From Hymenopus coronatus (Eukaryota; Arthropoda; Insecta; Mantodea; Hymenopodidae): a stretch of DNA of 64,000 nucleotides. Positions 1-12,889 of the stretch are shown here, piece by piece (the stretch's first letter is position 1; every line of letters begins with the position of its first letter). The DNA lies in NCBI GenBank assembly GCA_030762935.1, contig CM060893.1, positions 13,374,001-13,438,000 on the forward strand, written 5' to 3'. The translations under genes and the position numbers were made by a program. The notes beneath the pieces are model-generated. The model was not told the DNA's origin, ran no database searches, and saw nothing but the letters and a program-made list of their open reading frames with translations.

Positions 1-2493
1 TTTGCTTTCTTGACAGTTTGACATCCGTAGGCAAATGAATGCTTGGGACGCAGCGTGAAGATGTACGCTTAAAGCAGTAATTACATTGAAATTGGTAATC
101 AAGCTGGCTTATCATTTCTCTAGTTAGGTATCCCATTTTCATGTTGTTATCTTCCCTTGATGCATGTTTTATAAAATAACTTTGTATTGATTTTGAAAGA
201 TGTAGGGATTGTGAAAGACACTTAGGGATTGGCTTACATAATTTGACAATAAATTGCATAAAAGTTTTTTGAATGTGATATATTTGATTTGTACAGAAGA
301 ATAAGTAATACATTGAATAAGTAATTTGATAAGCTTTGTGGTTAGTGAGTGCCACAGTTTTCAAATCCATGCACTGTTTATTTATTTTAGCACACAATGT
401 CACCGTGTTTAAACCTTTTTGAATGTTTGCCAAATAATACCATAATGACATTTGGAGTGTCTTTGGTAAAAAAGTTTGGTTTTAGGAATAAAAGTAGGTA
501 CAATGTTGTATCAACCCACAGATCGTTGCACCTTATTATGACTTTGTCTCATTTCCTCTCACTCGCCTCCATCTATTCCTTAACCCCATTACACACTGTT
601 CTCTCTTTGCTACCTACAATTAACCTTTGTCTTCATGAATACACAGTAGTACAGAGCAAAGATCATTGCTATTCATTCCTCTATTAATCTTGATAATTTC
701 TTTATATATGATTCCATGCTTTGAATCAGGATTTTTTTGTTCACTTTATATTTTAAATTGTTCATAGTTCTTAAAGGAAATCAAAGAAGTGTATGTTTGT
801 TATCTATGAGAAAATGCTTACCTAATGCATGTATAATGAATTATAAAACAGAAGAGGTGTGCAAAGGGGTAAATTCCCATACTTGTGACAAATTTGAAAG
901 GCTAAGAAAATTAAATAATAATTTGGTTAAATTAGTTTGTATTTGAGAACATATTAATGCATACATAAAAAACAAATGGGCGCAAAGAGGTATGTCCATA
1001 CTAGTCACAGATTTAAGAGGTTATGAGAATAGAATAATGATTCAATTACCTTTGTGTTTAAGTCTGGAGTTGTTGTTGATACCTTGGAAGACTGTAACCA
1101 CCCACTCCATAAATACATGTTTTCTTTTATGTAGAAAATAACTGCAAGAATTGAGATCACAGTATCTGTTAAAGGTTGCTTAGCCAACCTAAGGTAAGGT
1201 TAGAAATATGATAGGTTGGTGAAGTCCCTCAGCTACACTTTGGATTATTAGGGTTTTAGTAGTACAGATCTCTCAACTACGCCTGGATGATTGGGGTTTA
1301 GTATGTAGTATGTTGGCAGTGCCACTGTTTTGATATATGTGTTAGTCATGTGCTGAAAGTGTGTGTGTGTCAAAATCATGGCCAAGTATTGGTACAAAGT
1401 GTCAAAAGTACACTGAGAATATCTTTGGGTAATTATTTACAAGTTGGGCCACTAACTTTATCCACTGCGACTTATACCAGTTTTGCACTCTAACGGGACC
1501 GGTGTGCTTAGAGGGGGATTATGGGTGGGGAGATGGTTTAAAAAGCTAATGTTGCTACCTGTTTGTATACACACACTAACCTAAACAGATTGGAGCCTAA
1601 CCTCGCGCTAAATTTAAAATCCACAGGCTTTGAAATTGTCATCATAAATACAAAGTCAATCAATCGCACTTAGTTTCATTCGATTTTAGAGTGGCCGAAG
1701 TTCTGCATAATAAAATTCACTGAACAGCTGTATCTGCGTGAAACTTACTTGTCATACATCAGCACAGCATCTAGCGACATATGCCGGTGTTGCATTCCAC
1801 AACACTGTTCGCCTGCCGCTGACAATGAAACTCAGGTTTTAGGCACTTTAGTGTGTAGTATTATTATATATTTACATTGCAAAAGTACTACAATACTTCT
1901 TTATTTATATTCTACTCCTTCTAGGCAGCACACTGCATAAATATTCACAAAAAAGGATTGCTATGCGCACATAATAAATTAGCGTTTAACTTAATTACGG
2001 AGCTTTTCCAATAAAAAAAATTGGTGAAAACGTAACAAGTATAAACCAAACTTACAGTCAAACCACAATTTTTTTAATTTCTAGAGAGGCCCAAATTCTC
2101 TATAATTACCTATCTTTGTTGATTACATTGCTGTTCATTTCAAGTGAAACTGGGTTATATGCGTGAAATAACTTTTTTGGCATTCCATGTAACAAAGGTG
2201 AGATTTTATAGTTTTAGATATAAAACATTACTTTTTGAAGTAGCAGTTTCAAATCCGTTTAACTTTATCTAGTGATTTAAGGAACAAAATACATATAACA
2301 GTGCCTTGAAGAGGAGGTGTACATTCACACTGCCTGTAGCCTATACAATAAACCTTTTTAAGACACTTTCTTCGTAATCAAGCCGTCATTATCATGTGGT
2401 GTAGATTATTTATTCAAGGACAGCCTAGTTGCTTGTTAGTAAGATGTGTCTCTTATAAGTCATGGGTAATGAGTGTGAGACACCCTTATCACA
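1..2493. other. No gene seen; probable intron or upstream flank of TM9SF2
   Basis: AT-rich sequence without a recognisable coding exon or RNA gene. A weak duplication of a unit of about 55 bp lies near 1225-1315 (CTCAGCTACACTTTGG and CTCAACTACGCCTGG). The 96-residue open frame at 397-687 has no family features. Confidence 0.4.
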
Positions 2494-3170
2494 CAGGGTG
2501 ATTTATATAGAGCTGACACATTTCTTTCATTAATTGTTTCAAAACATGTTATGCTAGTGACAACTTATTATACCTAACTTGTAGAGGAATTTTGGGAGAT
2601 TATTTACCTGTATAGCAAATGTTGAAAATGTCCTCCATCCTGCATAAGGCACAACTCAACACGTCGTTCCATGTTGCTGACCACTCATTGGAGGACTCTG
2701 TTGCCAATAACTTGAATCTCCTTTGTGATGTTGTGCTGCAGATCGTCCAGTGTCTGGGGACATGTGGCGTAAACCCTGTCTTTTAAATAACCCCATAGAA
2801 AGAAGTCCGGCAATGTAAAATCCGGAGATCTCGGTGGCCACAGATTCCTGGAAATTATCCGGTTGTCAAAGAAACTTGCATTAGGTTCATGGATTCATTT
2901 GATTATGGCATGTAGCGCCATCTTCCTGAAAAAAATCCTTGATTCAGGTCTACATCGTACTGCATTTTTACGTTGACTACAAGAACAAAATGTCGAAAGA
3001 GCTGCCAACAATGCAATTAGCAATAAAACATAAACATCTGTGCATCTAGTGACAAGGAATCAAAACTCCAGAACATTCTGCTTAATTTGGTGCTAAAATT
3101 GGGTCATTGAATGAATTTCCAATGGAATAATTAAAGAAAGCAATATGTCAGTTCTACATAAATCACTCTG
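2494..3170 (-). mobile_element. Tc1-like DNA element, internally deleted
   Basis: The ends form an imperfect inverted repeat of about 27 bp (CAGGGTGATTTATATAGAGC at 2494; complement of CAGAGTGATTTATGTAGAAC ending at 3170). Between them, on the minus strand at roughly 2935-2590, is a broken DDE transposase C-terminus: FQEDGATCHNQMNP, then a proline-rich SPD block and YAGWRTF near the end, with stops and frame changes. At 677 bp it is about half a full element. Confidence 0.72.
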
Positions 3171-3599
3171 AATATCTTGAGCTGCCTGGACTACTTCATT
3201 TAAGGAGTTTACATTCAGCACCTAATGGTCTCAATGTGTACACTTGTCTCTATATGTCGTATTTTTCTGCTGCCTGCAGCTGCTACAATGTTGGACAAGA
3301 CTGAGGAATAAATTAAGGTGGGGAGATACATGTCAACAACATAATTTATTTTGTTAATACTGTGCTTGCACAGAGGAGGCTGCATAATGCACAAAAATAC
3401 AATGTTTTTATTTCTTTTAATGCATCTAACACCATTAAGAATTCAAGTTGGTGCATTATCATCGATTTGAAGATTTAGGTGAGCATTTAAAGTTCGCTCA
3501 TCTCCTTTGCTGTGCAGTTTCTAATATCATACCCATTATTTGAGACCAGTTCACACACACACTAACCTTAACCTAACTTCAGATAAATCTTGAAACCTA

Positions 3600-4424
3600 T
3601 ACCCCCGCCACTGAATCCTTGCACTTGACAGTTCAGGTATTTTCGCATAAAGTTGGCTATGCTGTCTTTGCGGTATTGCCAGAGCAACTAGTAAACAACA
3701 ACAGCTGATTGTAAATGTCTCTATCGTGTGTAAAGACAAATATAAACAGTACACATAGTAAATGAATGCTGATGAGTAATGAAACTAGTTTATTATTGAT
3801 GTTAATTTAAAGTAACAGTGATACTATAATGTATGCAGCATACATTACGTATGTACGACAATATAGAACAAATGAATGCAAAATAGCTTGTTACAATGAG
3901 AGAAATGTATAACAAAGGGATTTTCACAGCTTTAGAATTTTAATGGCTCAATCCCATCCAAGTCTCCGTCTCGGAAGCATCATCATTGTCATCACCAAGA
4001 CATGTCATTAGTGGTTCACATTCACTGATGATTCCATATAATTCCTGTGCTTTTCATGTTATTTTGTGCATATGATTCACTTTCTTCTTCCATGAAGCCG
4101 CGCCCACCCTCGCCACACCTTCTCCCAAAAGTCTATCCACCTCTACAATTGTGAAAATCTGGTTATTTTCCCTCACGCACACACACCAATAACAACAAAT
4201 AACACATATAGCTTGTATAGAACAGCTCAGCGCAGTATTAGGAGTTCACAAACTGAGCATGCGGTTGCAACGGTGCAGCATCTAGATCCGTTTCCGTTGT
4301 CCGACTGATCGACCAGAGTCCTGCTGTGTGATCGGTTCAGAAAGTCAAACAGGTAAAGCTTTTCATCTGTTTTTAGCTGATGTACCAACTTAACTGTCAA
4401 GTCAAGGATTCAGTGGCGGGGGTA
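3600..4424 (+). mobile_element. TA-flanked MITE, family M, intact copy
   Basis: Terminal inverted repeats of about 35 bp, starting TACCCCCGCCACTGAATCC, flanked by TA on both sides (3598-3599 and 4425-4426). The 825 bp between hold no coding sequence. A second copy at 11385-12552 shares the whole length. Presumed non-autonomous and moved by a transposase elsewhere. Confidence 0.82.
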
Positions 4425-4555
4425 TAGTGACTGTGCCGATTCACTGAGTTGATACAGCCTCATGATCTCTAACCTCCTCATTTCTATTTTTCTTTCTTTG
4501 TATAATAACTCGTATTTTTATTATTAAAAGTGAACATTTATGTATCTAAAACGGT

Positions 4556-4910
4556 TTTAATAAAGCTAATCAGCATGAAATAAATGGAAGCATAAGCTTT
4601 TTAACAATAATTTGTTGCATTGATATAGAGAAAGTCATGTGAATGGAACACATCAAATTTTTCTACTCCTGGCCAAGCAAAGAAGTGATTTGCAATGACA
4701 ATCACATAACGGTAGCATTTCAAACATTTGACAATCACTTTACCAGCGCATTCCTTTATTCCCTTCTACTTATAAGGAACTAAGTAATAATAACATTCTG
4801 CTAATATTTATCTTGATTAACATTGTGTACAAAGAAGAATAATCTTTTGTAGGAGGTTTGTAGAGGAGCTAGAGAAAATCATGTGAGTGTAACACGTCAG
4901 ATTTTTAATG
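4556..4910 (+). repeat. Two 3' fragments of repeat H
   Basis: 4556-4666 and 4745-4910 each match the last 110-170 bp of repeat H, ending in AGAGAAAGTCATGTGAATGG or a diverged form, then ACACATCA. Both lack the 5' part. Confidence 0.7.
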
Positions 4911-5117
4911 ATTCTTCTGCAAGCCATGCCGCATATATTGCACTCATTGGGACAGTATTTCCTTTAAAATACCGTACTACCAGATGGTTGGAAATGTGCA
5001 ACACTACATAGAGTTTTGACCATTTTTGATGGTATTGAATCATTTATTGATTCAAGAACAAATATAATAAATACTAAGCCATTGAGAAGTATTGCAGCAC
5101 CAACAAAATACATTTTT

Positions 5118-6004
5118 ACTTTCTCTTTACGTACTATGTACATAGTGTATAGAGAAGGTATTGTATTCCACCCAAAAATTTGATACCGAGATTTCACCAG
5201 AAATATATGTTTTGAGATTCCCTGAATCAAAAAAAAATCATTCTTAGAAAAATGTCCATGTTTGGGTGTGTGTATGTGTGCATCTTGGGCAGCATTGCTC
5301 AAAAATGAAAAGACCGTAAAAAACCAAACTTGGTATTTAAGTTTCATTTCTTCTAAGAATGCGACATGAAAATTTTCAAAAAAAATCCCCCCACCCCAAA
5401 CTACTCTTTGCATGGAAAAATGTATGAAAATTTTTATTTTCTTAAAAATGGCTCTAAGGATTTTGTTGAAAATATCGTATATTAAAGATATTTACGTGAA
5501 AAATAAAATGTATATATTGAATTTTCTGGGAATAGCATCTGAAGACTACTTTATTCTGGATGAATTTTATGGAATTTTGAATAACTGCTAAACGTAAGAG
5601 ATGGACAAAAACTTACCACACAAAAACTGTAGAGCACGTTAAAACACACAATTTATGTTATATATATATATATATATTTTTTTTTTCCCTTGGTGTTAAT
5701 CGTTTTTTAGATATTCCTTGTTTTTGGTTTCAGCTTTGAAAAACTTATACTTTTCTCATACAGGAATTTGTCAACTCCTGTCCATACATACAAAGGAACT
5801 TCAGTCACATAGCAACCAGCTTTTGACTATAACTTTAACTTATAGTACTCCCTTATTTCGCTTCTACTTACAAGGAAGCAAGCAATTAAGACTATTTCTG
5901 CTAATTTTTTCTCAATTAGAATGAAGTAAATAGAAGCATAAACTTTTTAACAATAATTTGTTGCAGAGATTTAGAGAAAGTCATGTGAATGAAACACATC
6001 AGAT
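5118..6004 (+). mobile_element. Repeat H (HINE-like), near-complete copy 1
   Basis: Starts ACTTTCTCTTTACGTACT in a T-tract, with a palindrome at the start, and ends AGAGAAAGTCATGTGAAT...ACATCAGAT before another T-tract. 887 bp. Its core includes a TA microsatellite at 5662-5684. The 149-residue minus-strand frame at 4964-5413 covers it and is not a gene. Confidence 0.8.
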
Positions 6005-6029
6005 TTTTATTAAATGCAAACCAGCATTT

Positions 6030-6950
6030 ATCAAAATATTTTTTTAGAATATGAACCATTTTTGAGAAGGTTCCGAACTTCTGATCCACTTGCTTCCTAT
6101 TTGTTTTCAGATTTGAAAATTGTGGTTTGTTATTTGTTGGAGAGATTCATTAAGCATGACAAAATACCTACCACATCTGCACTCTTCTCCTTTGACCTCA
6201 AAGATAAGGCTAACTTACATGACTTGAAAAAGATAGCTGTTGCTTTCCAAAGCAAAAATTGCCTTAAAGAAGTCAAGGAAAATATTGCTGATAATCTGAA
6301 GTTCAGATTAGAGTGTTAAGGCATACTAATGAGGGACTGAAAAGTTATTAGAAAATGCCCAATCAAGTATAAAACTGTCATCATTAGAACCTAATATATA
6401 ATCAACCAGAACAAGAAAAACTAAAGATTAAGATGTTTCTTGAATCACTTTGTACTACTAATAGAATCTCTGACATTGCTGCTGGAAATGGCCATAGCTC
6501 AGTCTGTAAAGCACATTTATCCTTTGAACTAATTTTAAAACTTGTTTTGAAAAAGCTACTTTTTCTTCAAGAGTAGATGATGGGTAATCAAGCATATGAG
6601 CAACTTTGACAAGTTATTAAACTAAGTTTAGTCTCTTCTCATAGTAATGTAGCAGTTCAGAATGGTTTTTCAATAAATAAAAATTTACTTTTGGAAATCT
6701 ACGTAGCATAGTTGTTCAAAGAATGGTTGAAAATGCAATTAGATTCCACGAAAATGTTTACAGAAGCAATGGTATCAATGTTAGAGCTGCCCACAGAGGA
6801 AATGAGGAAAATCTGCAAGAGACAAAAAAGAAAATTACCCTAAGAAATAAAGAATCTCTAAGTTGTGAAACAAGAGAACATTATATCAAAAATTAAAACA
6901 TTAGAGAAGAGAAAACAAGAATACTTAATTCTATTGGGTTTAGAGTATGA
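6030..6950 (+). pseudogene. Relic of hAT-like transposase C-terminal region
   Basis: 6035-6319 reads YEPFLRRFRTSDPLASYLFS, then LERFIKHDKIPTTSALFSFD, LKDKANLHDLKKI and LKFRLEC, then a stop. After frame changes, 6650-6900 resumes with NGFSINKNLLLE and RMVENAIRFHENVYRSNG. This pattern (FLxxFQTDxPMxPFL ... DxKDKxN ... ERGFSxNK) is that of hAT-type transposase-derived proteins common in animal genomes. Stops and shifts make it non-functional. Confidence 0.6.
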
Positions 6951-7858
6951 AGGGTGGGGGGGGGGGTCTTTTTTGGCTCTGTTTTTTATAAGATTAGAAT
7001 TTTCCTCTCTAGGACAAAGACTCTTTTGTTTTTAGTCATGCTGATATGTTGTAATTTCATTTATAATACATTTCTTACAACCCTTTATATCTGAGTAAGA
7101 AAAAATATTTGTAATGTTTATATTACATGTGTATAAAAAGAATAAAGCAGTCCTTTTTTATGTTGCTGTACAGTTGTGTATGTAATGCAGAATGAGACTT
7201 ATTAGTTTATCACTACTGTTATCTTAGTACAGTATTATATGGGACATAAAACTAATTTATTGTTTTAGGAATGCATTATGTCTAAACTCTGCTTAAAAAT
7301 GTGCTTTACTGAAAGAAAGGGTGATTGTAATATCTAAAAAACCAACTGTTAAAAAAATTAAATAAATATAAAAAGGTAATCATTGGACGAATATGGGAAC
7401 GGTGGAACGGATAACAAAAAGTAATTTTAAAAATCTATCCTTAGAAAATACTATATGAAATAGTGTGTGTTAAGAGTTTGGAGTCAGCGAAAATTTACTT
7501 ATTCACTCTGGAAAGTCAGGGAAACCAATAACTAAATAAAAGCGTGAACCATGATCCGAAAAAATAGGCACAAAGCCTAAAATAGCTCATTTCAATCCCA
7601 GTATTTCATTTAGCAAGCTCATTTGGGTCTCACTGTGTTTTCGGTGAAATGTTGGTGTTTTCTTAGGAAAAGCTACACAGCCAGAAGTGCCAACTAATGG
7701 TCAAATCGTGAACTGATCCTTGTTTCTTGTAAGTTTGCCCCATATCACTTAATGGTCATGTCAACTTATCCTTGTTTCCTGCCTCTTACAATTCCCAACC
7801 CCCTTCTCCCGATTGGCCAACTTCACCTTTGAGTGCGATTCACAAACCCTATACAAGC
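6951..7858. other. No gene seen
   Basis: Contains a G-run near 6957-6966 and AT-rich unique sequence leading into the GA tract. Confidence 0.4.
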
Positions 7859-10035
<2,177 letters not shown>

Positions 10036-10405
10036 AAAAGGTGTCCTGTATTAGACACTCAAGTGAGCAACTGGAAAAGTTCTACATTTTACACTCAAAT
10101 GAGTGACCCGAGCAGACGAGAAAAGTCCTGTGTTTGACACTCAAGTGAACAACTGGAAGAGAAAGGAGGACTCCTGTATTTGACACTCAAATGAGCAAAC
10201 GATGGAAGGTAGAGGAAGAACTATTTGTTTGACCCTAAGTGAGCAAAGAGTTGGAGAGAGAGGAAGAGTCCTGTGTTTAACACTTAATTGAACAGAGTAG
10301 AAGAGAGACGGGCAGTCCTGTATGTGACTTTAAATGAGCAAAGAGAGGGAGTGTGACAGTCAAGTGAGCAAAGGGTAGAAGAGAGAGGAGTCACTCAAGA
10401 GGTCT
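10036..10405 (+). repeat. Degenerate minisatellite, about 46-50 bp unit
   Basis: About eight diverged copies of a unit built on GTCCTGTRTTTGACACTCAA followed by RTGAGCAA and a purine-rich spacer. They end just before the Penelope element at 10484. Confidence 0.85.
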
Positions 10406-10483
10406 CAAAATGAGTATTTGTCATGAAAGCTCAGTATTACATAAATGTAAAAAGAAGCTAGTAACAGTGAAGTAATAACACAA

Positions 10484-11279
10484 ATATTAATATAAAAATA
10501 ATAGTTGCAACAAATCTTCACTTATCTTTTGGAATCCTTGCTTTGGACTAGTTTCGCAATCAATTTATTGCATTATCAACAACATTTCCTTTGGTATCAG
10601 TTTTGGTCTGGTTTTTGATGATGTTTATTTACACTGTTATGGTTACTGCTACTAGGTGGATTGTGTACTAATGCATTGCTAACTACTGGAATCAAAACAA
10701 ATTTGGTAAGAGGGTATAAAAAATTTGTTGGGCTTTTTTAAAAAGGATGAAATTTCAAAAAATAAAAAAATCTGGCATTTATCAATTAAATTGTTTAAAT
10801 TGTGACCTTGTTTATATTGGTAAGACCAAACGTCATTTGGAAACCAGAGTAAAAGAACAGTTTAGGAATATTAAATACAAACAAATTGATAAATCAGCTG
10901 TAGCAGAACATTTTTGGAAATTTATTCATGAAATAAATCCAGATGTTAAATTATTAAAACACTTAAATGGGCCCATAGATTTAATGGTTTGGGAGAAAAT
11001 ATTTATATTAAAGTATAGAAATCATGCAATGAATTTTGATATACCTCCAAATGACTGTCTTACCAAATTTGTTTTGATTCCAGTAGTTAGCAATGCATTA
11101 GTACACAATCCACCTAGTAGCAGTAACCATAACAATGTAAATAAACATCATCAAAAACCAGACGAAAATTAAGGAAATTAATGTTGAGAATGTAATAGAT
11201 TTATTGCAAAACTAGTCCAAAGCAAGGATTCCAAAAGATAAGTGAAGATTTGTTGCAACTATTATTTTTATATTAATAT
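10484..11279 (+). mobile_element. Penelope-like element, compact, with inverted terminal repeats
   Basis: Inverted repeats of about 225 bp (10484-10711 and 11058-11279, mid-80s percent identity by eye) flank a GIY-YIG endonuclease frame. The right repeat includes the last 38 codons and 3' flank of that frame; the left is its inverted copy. Penelope elements are known for direct or inverted pseudo-LTRs. The reverse transcriptase is absent, so this is a truncated insertion. Confidence 0.85.
10747..11172 (+). CDS. GIY-YIG endonuclease domain of Penelope element
   Basis: 141 codons. SGIYQLNCLNCDLVYIGKTK (residues 9-28) holds GIY and YIG with the C-x2-C typical of Penelope endonucleases. HLETRVKEQF follows with the catalytic Arg, then AEHFWKFIHE (His-rich) and WEKIFILKY with a candidate Glu. 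In an active element this domain nicks target DNA for reverse transcription. Here the frame is intact but the polymerase part is gone, so it is a fragment of a longer protein, not a host gene. Confidence 0.82.
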   Translation: MKFQKIKKSGIYQLNCLNCDLVYIGKTKRHLETRVKEQFRNIKYKQIDKSAVAEHFWKFIHEINPDVKLLKHLNGPIDLMVWEKIFILKYRNHAMNFDIPPNDCLTKFVLIPVVSNALVHNPPSSSNHNNVNKHHQKPDEN

Positions 11280-11384
11280 CAGTATTACATGCTTACTCTA
11301 TTCGCTGTATGTAAGCAGTAGATAAATTAAAATAAGTAAGGATTTTAAAATGTATTTCTTTAAATTAATGCTTATTTTAGGCTA

Positions 11385-12552
11385 TGCCTCTGCCGCTGAA
11401 TTCTTGCACTTGACAGTTCGGGTGGTTTCACATAAGATTGGCTATGCTGTCTTTGCGGCGTTGCCAGAGTAACTAATAAACAACAACATCTGATTACAAA
11501 TGTCTGTATCGTGTGTAAACAGTGTACATAGTAAATGAATGCCGATGAATAATGAAACTAATTCGTTATTATTGATAACTCCATGGCATGACAGCTCATG
11601 GGGAACCTTGGCCTACCGCCCGGCCGCTGCGTCCCCCATCTCGGTCCACTACAGACGTCATGGATGGGGTGCAGTATTGGAGGGTGAGACGTTGTCAGCG
11701 CCTCGAGTCCCCACAGCCGGTTAATGCGGTCCTCATGACCTGGAGCCGCTACTTCTCCATCAAGTAGCCCCTCAATTGGCCCTCCAGGGACCTTACGAGG
11801 CTGAGTGCACCCCGGGCCAGGTCTCCCAGCGGGGGAAAAATCCCCACGCCGGTACTGGGGATCGAACCCAGGTCTCCCGCCTGGTAAGCAGCAACGCTAT
11901 CACCGCGCTAAGGAGACGACCCCATTATTATTGATGTTCATTGAAAATAACAATGATACTATAACCTATGTAGCATATTGTCATATATTTATGACAATAT
12001 AGAATAAATTAATGCAAAATAGCTTGTTACAATGTAGCTTTTACCAGTTTAGAATTTTAATGGCTGAATTCAATCCAAGTCTCTGTCGTCATTGTCATCA
12101 TTACCAAGACTTATCATTTGTGGTTCACATTCATTGATGATTCCGTCTAATTCCTGTGCTTTTCATATTATTTTGTGCACATGATTCACTTTCTTCTTCC
12201 AGAAGCCGCATCCACCCACAAAAGTCTATTCATCTCTATAATTGTGAAAGTCTTTTTATGTTCCCTCACGTACAAACATCAACAATAACAACAAATATAA
12301 ATAACAATGAATAATACGTAGCTTGTACAGAACAGCTCAGCGCAGGTGTTAAGAGTTCACAAATTGAGCACGCGGTTGGAAATAGCCAGATATTACAATG
12401 GTGCAGCATCTAGATCCGTTTTCATTGTCTGACCGGAATGCTGCCTTGTGATTGGTTCAGAAAGTCAAACGGGTAAAGCTTTTCATCTTTCATTTGCAGG
12501 TGTACCAACTTAACTCCTAACTGTGAAGTGCAAGGATTCAGTGGCAGGGGTA
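11385..12552 (+). mobile_element. TA-flanked MITE, family M, copy split by a SINE
   Basis: Aligns end to end with 3600-4424 except for a SINE at 11577-11924. Ends TATGCCTCTGCCGCTGAAT and AGTGGCAGGGGTATA are diverged forms of the family repeat. Without the SINE and its duplicated target it is about 809 bp. Confidence 0.85.
11577..11924 (-). mobile_element. tRNA-derived SINE, family S2, copy 1
   Basis: Read on the minus strand it begins with a tRNA-like head (GGTCGTCTCCTTAGCGCGGT; B box GGGTTCGATCCCC), then a body of about 270 bp ending CCATGGAGTT. It is flanked by an 11-bp target duplication TTATTATTGAT (11566-11576 and 11925-11935). The MITE copy at 3600 has the empty site. Small frames here are spurious. 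Confidence 0.9.
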
Positions 12553-12821
12553 TAATTGTGTTAATTTATCAACTATACTATCATGTTGGTAATTTAGAAT
12601 ACATTCTTACATCAGTGCAATCTGTGTTGGTGGTGTACAACTAGACATGAGCAATTAAGAGCTCCCATTGTGTAAGCCAAGGTTGTAACAAAGTATGCAT
12701 AATCTCTGGGTTATTTATTTTAGAAAGCAGTGCTTGCTTGCTTTAAGAAGTTGTTTATATAGTTAATGGAGAGTGGAACGTAAATGAAGTAATTTGTATT
12801 GTTTGTCAAAATGTGTTTCAG

Positions 12822-12889
12822 AATGATGTGGAGCTTTACGTTAATCGACTGAATACAGAGGAGTCTGTGATACCTTACGAATATGACCA
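12822..12889 (+). CDS. TM9SF2: TM9SF2 exon A (first seen)
   Basis: Starts after TGTTTCAG in phase 0 and ends at a consensus GTAAGT, leaving 2 nt. It encodes [22 protein letters not shown], the conserved lumenal stretch that follows the LPGLAPVNFC region of the family. The preceding coding exon is not visible in this window. Confidence 0.93.

Noticed and set aside
397..687. 96-codon open frame near the left edge
   Set aside because: No motif, no splice context; does not resemble the missing TM9SF2 N-terminus.
4964..5413. 149-codon minus-strand open frame
   Set aside because: Lies across repeat H copy 1; the same region is not open in other H copies.
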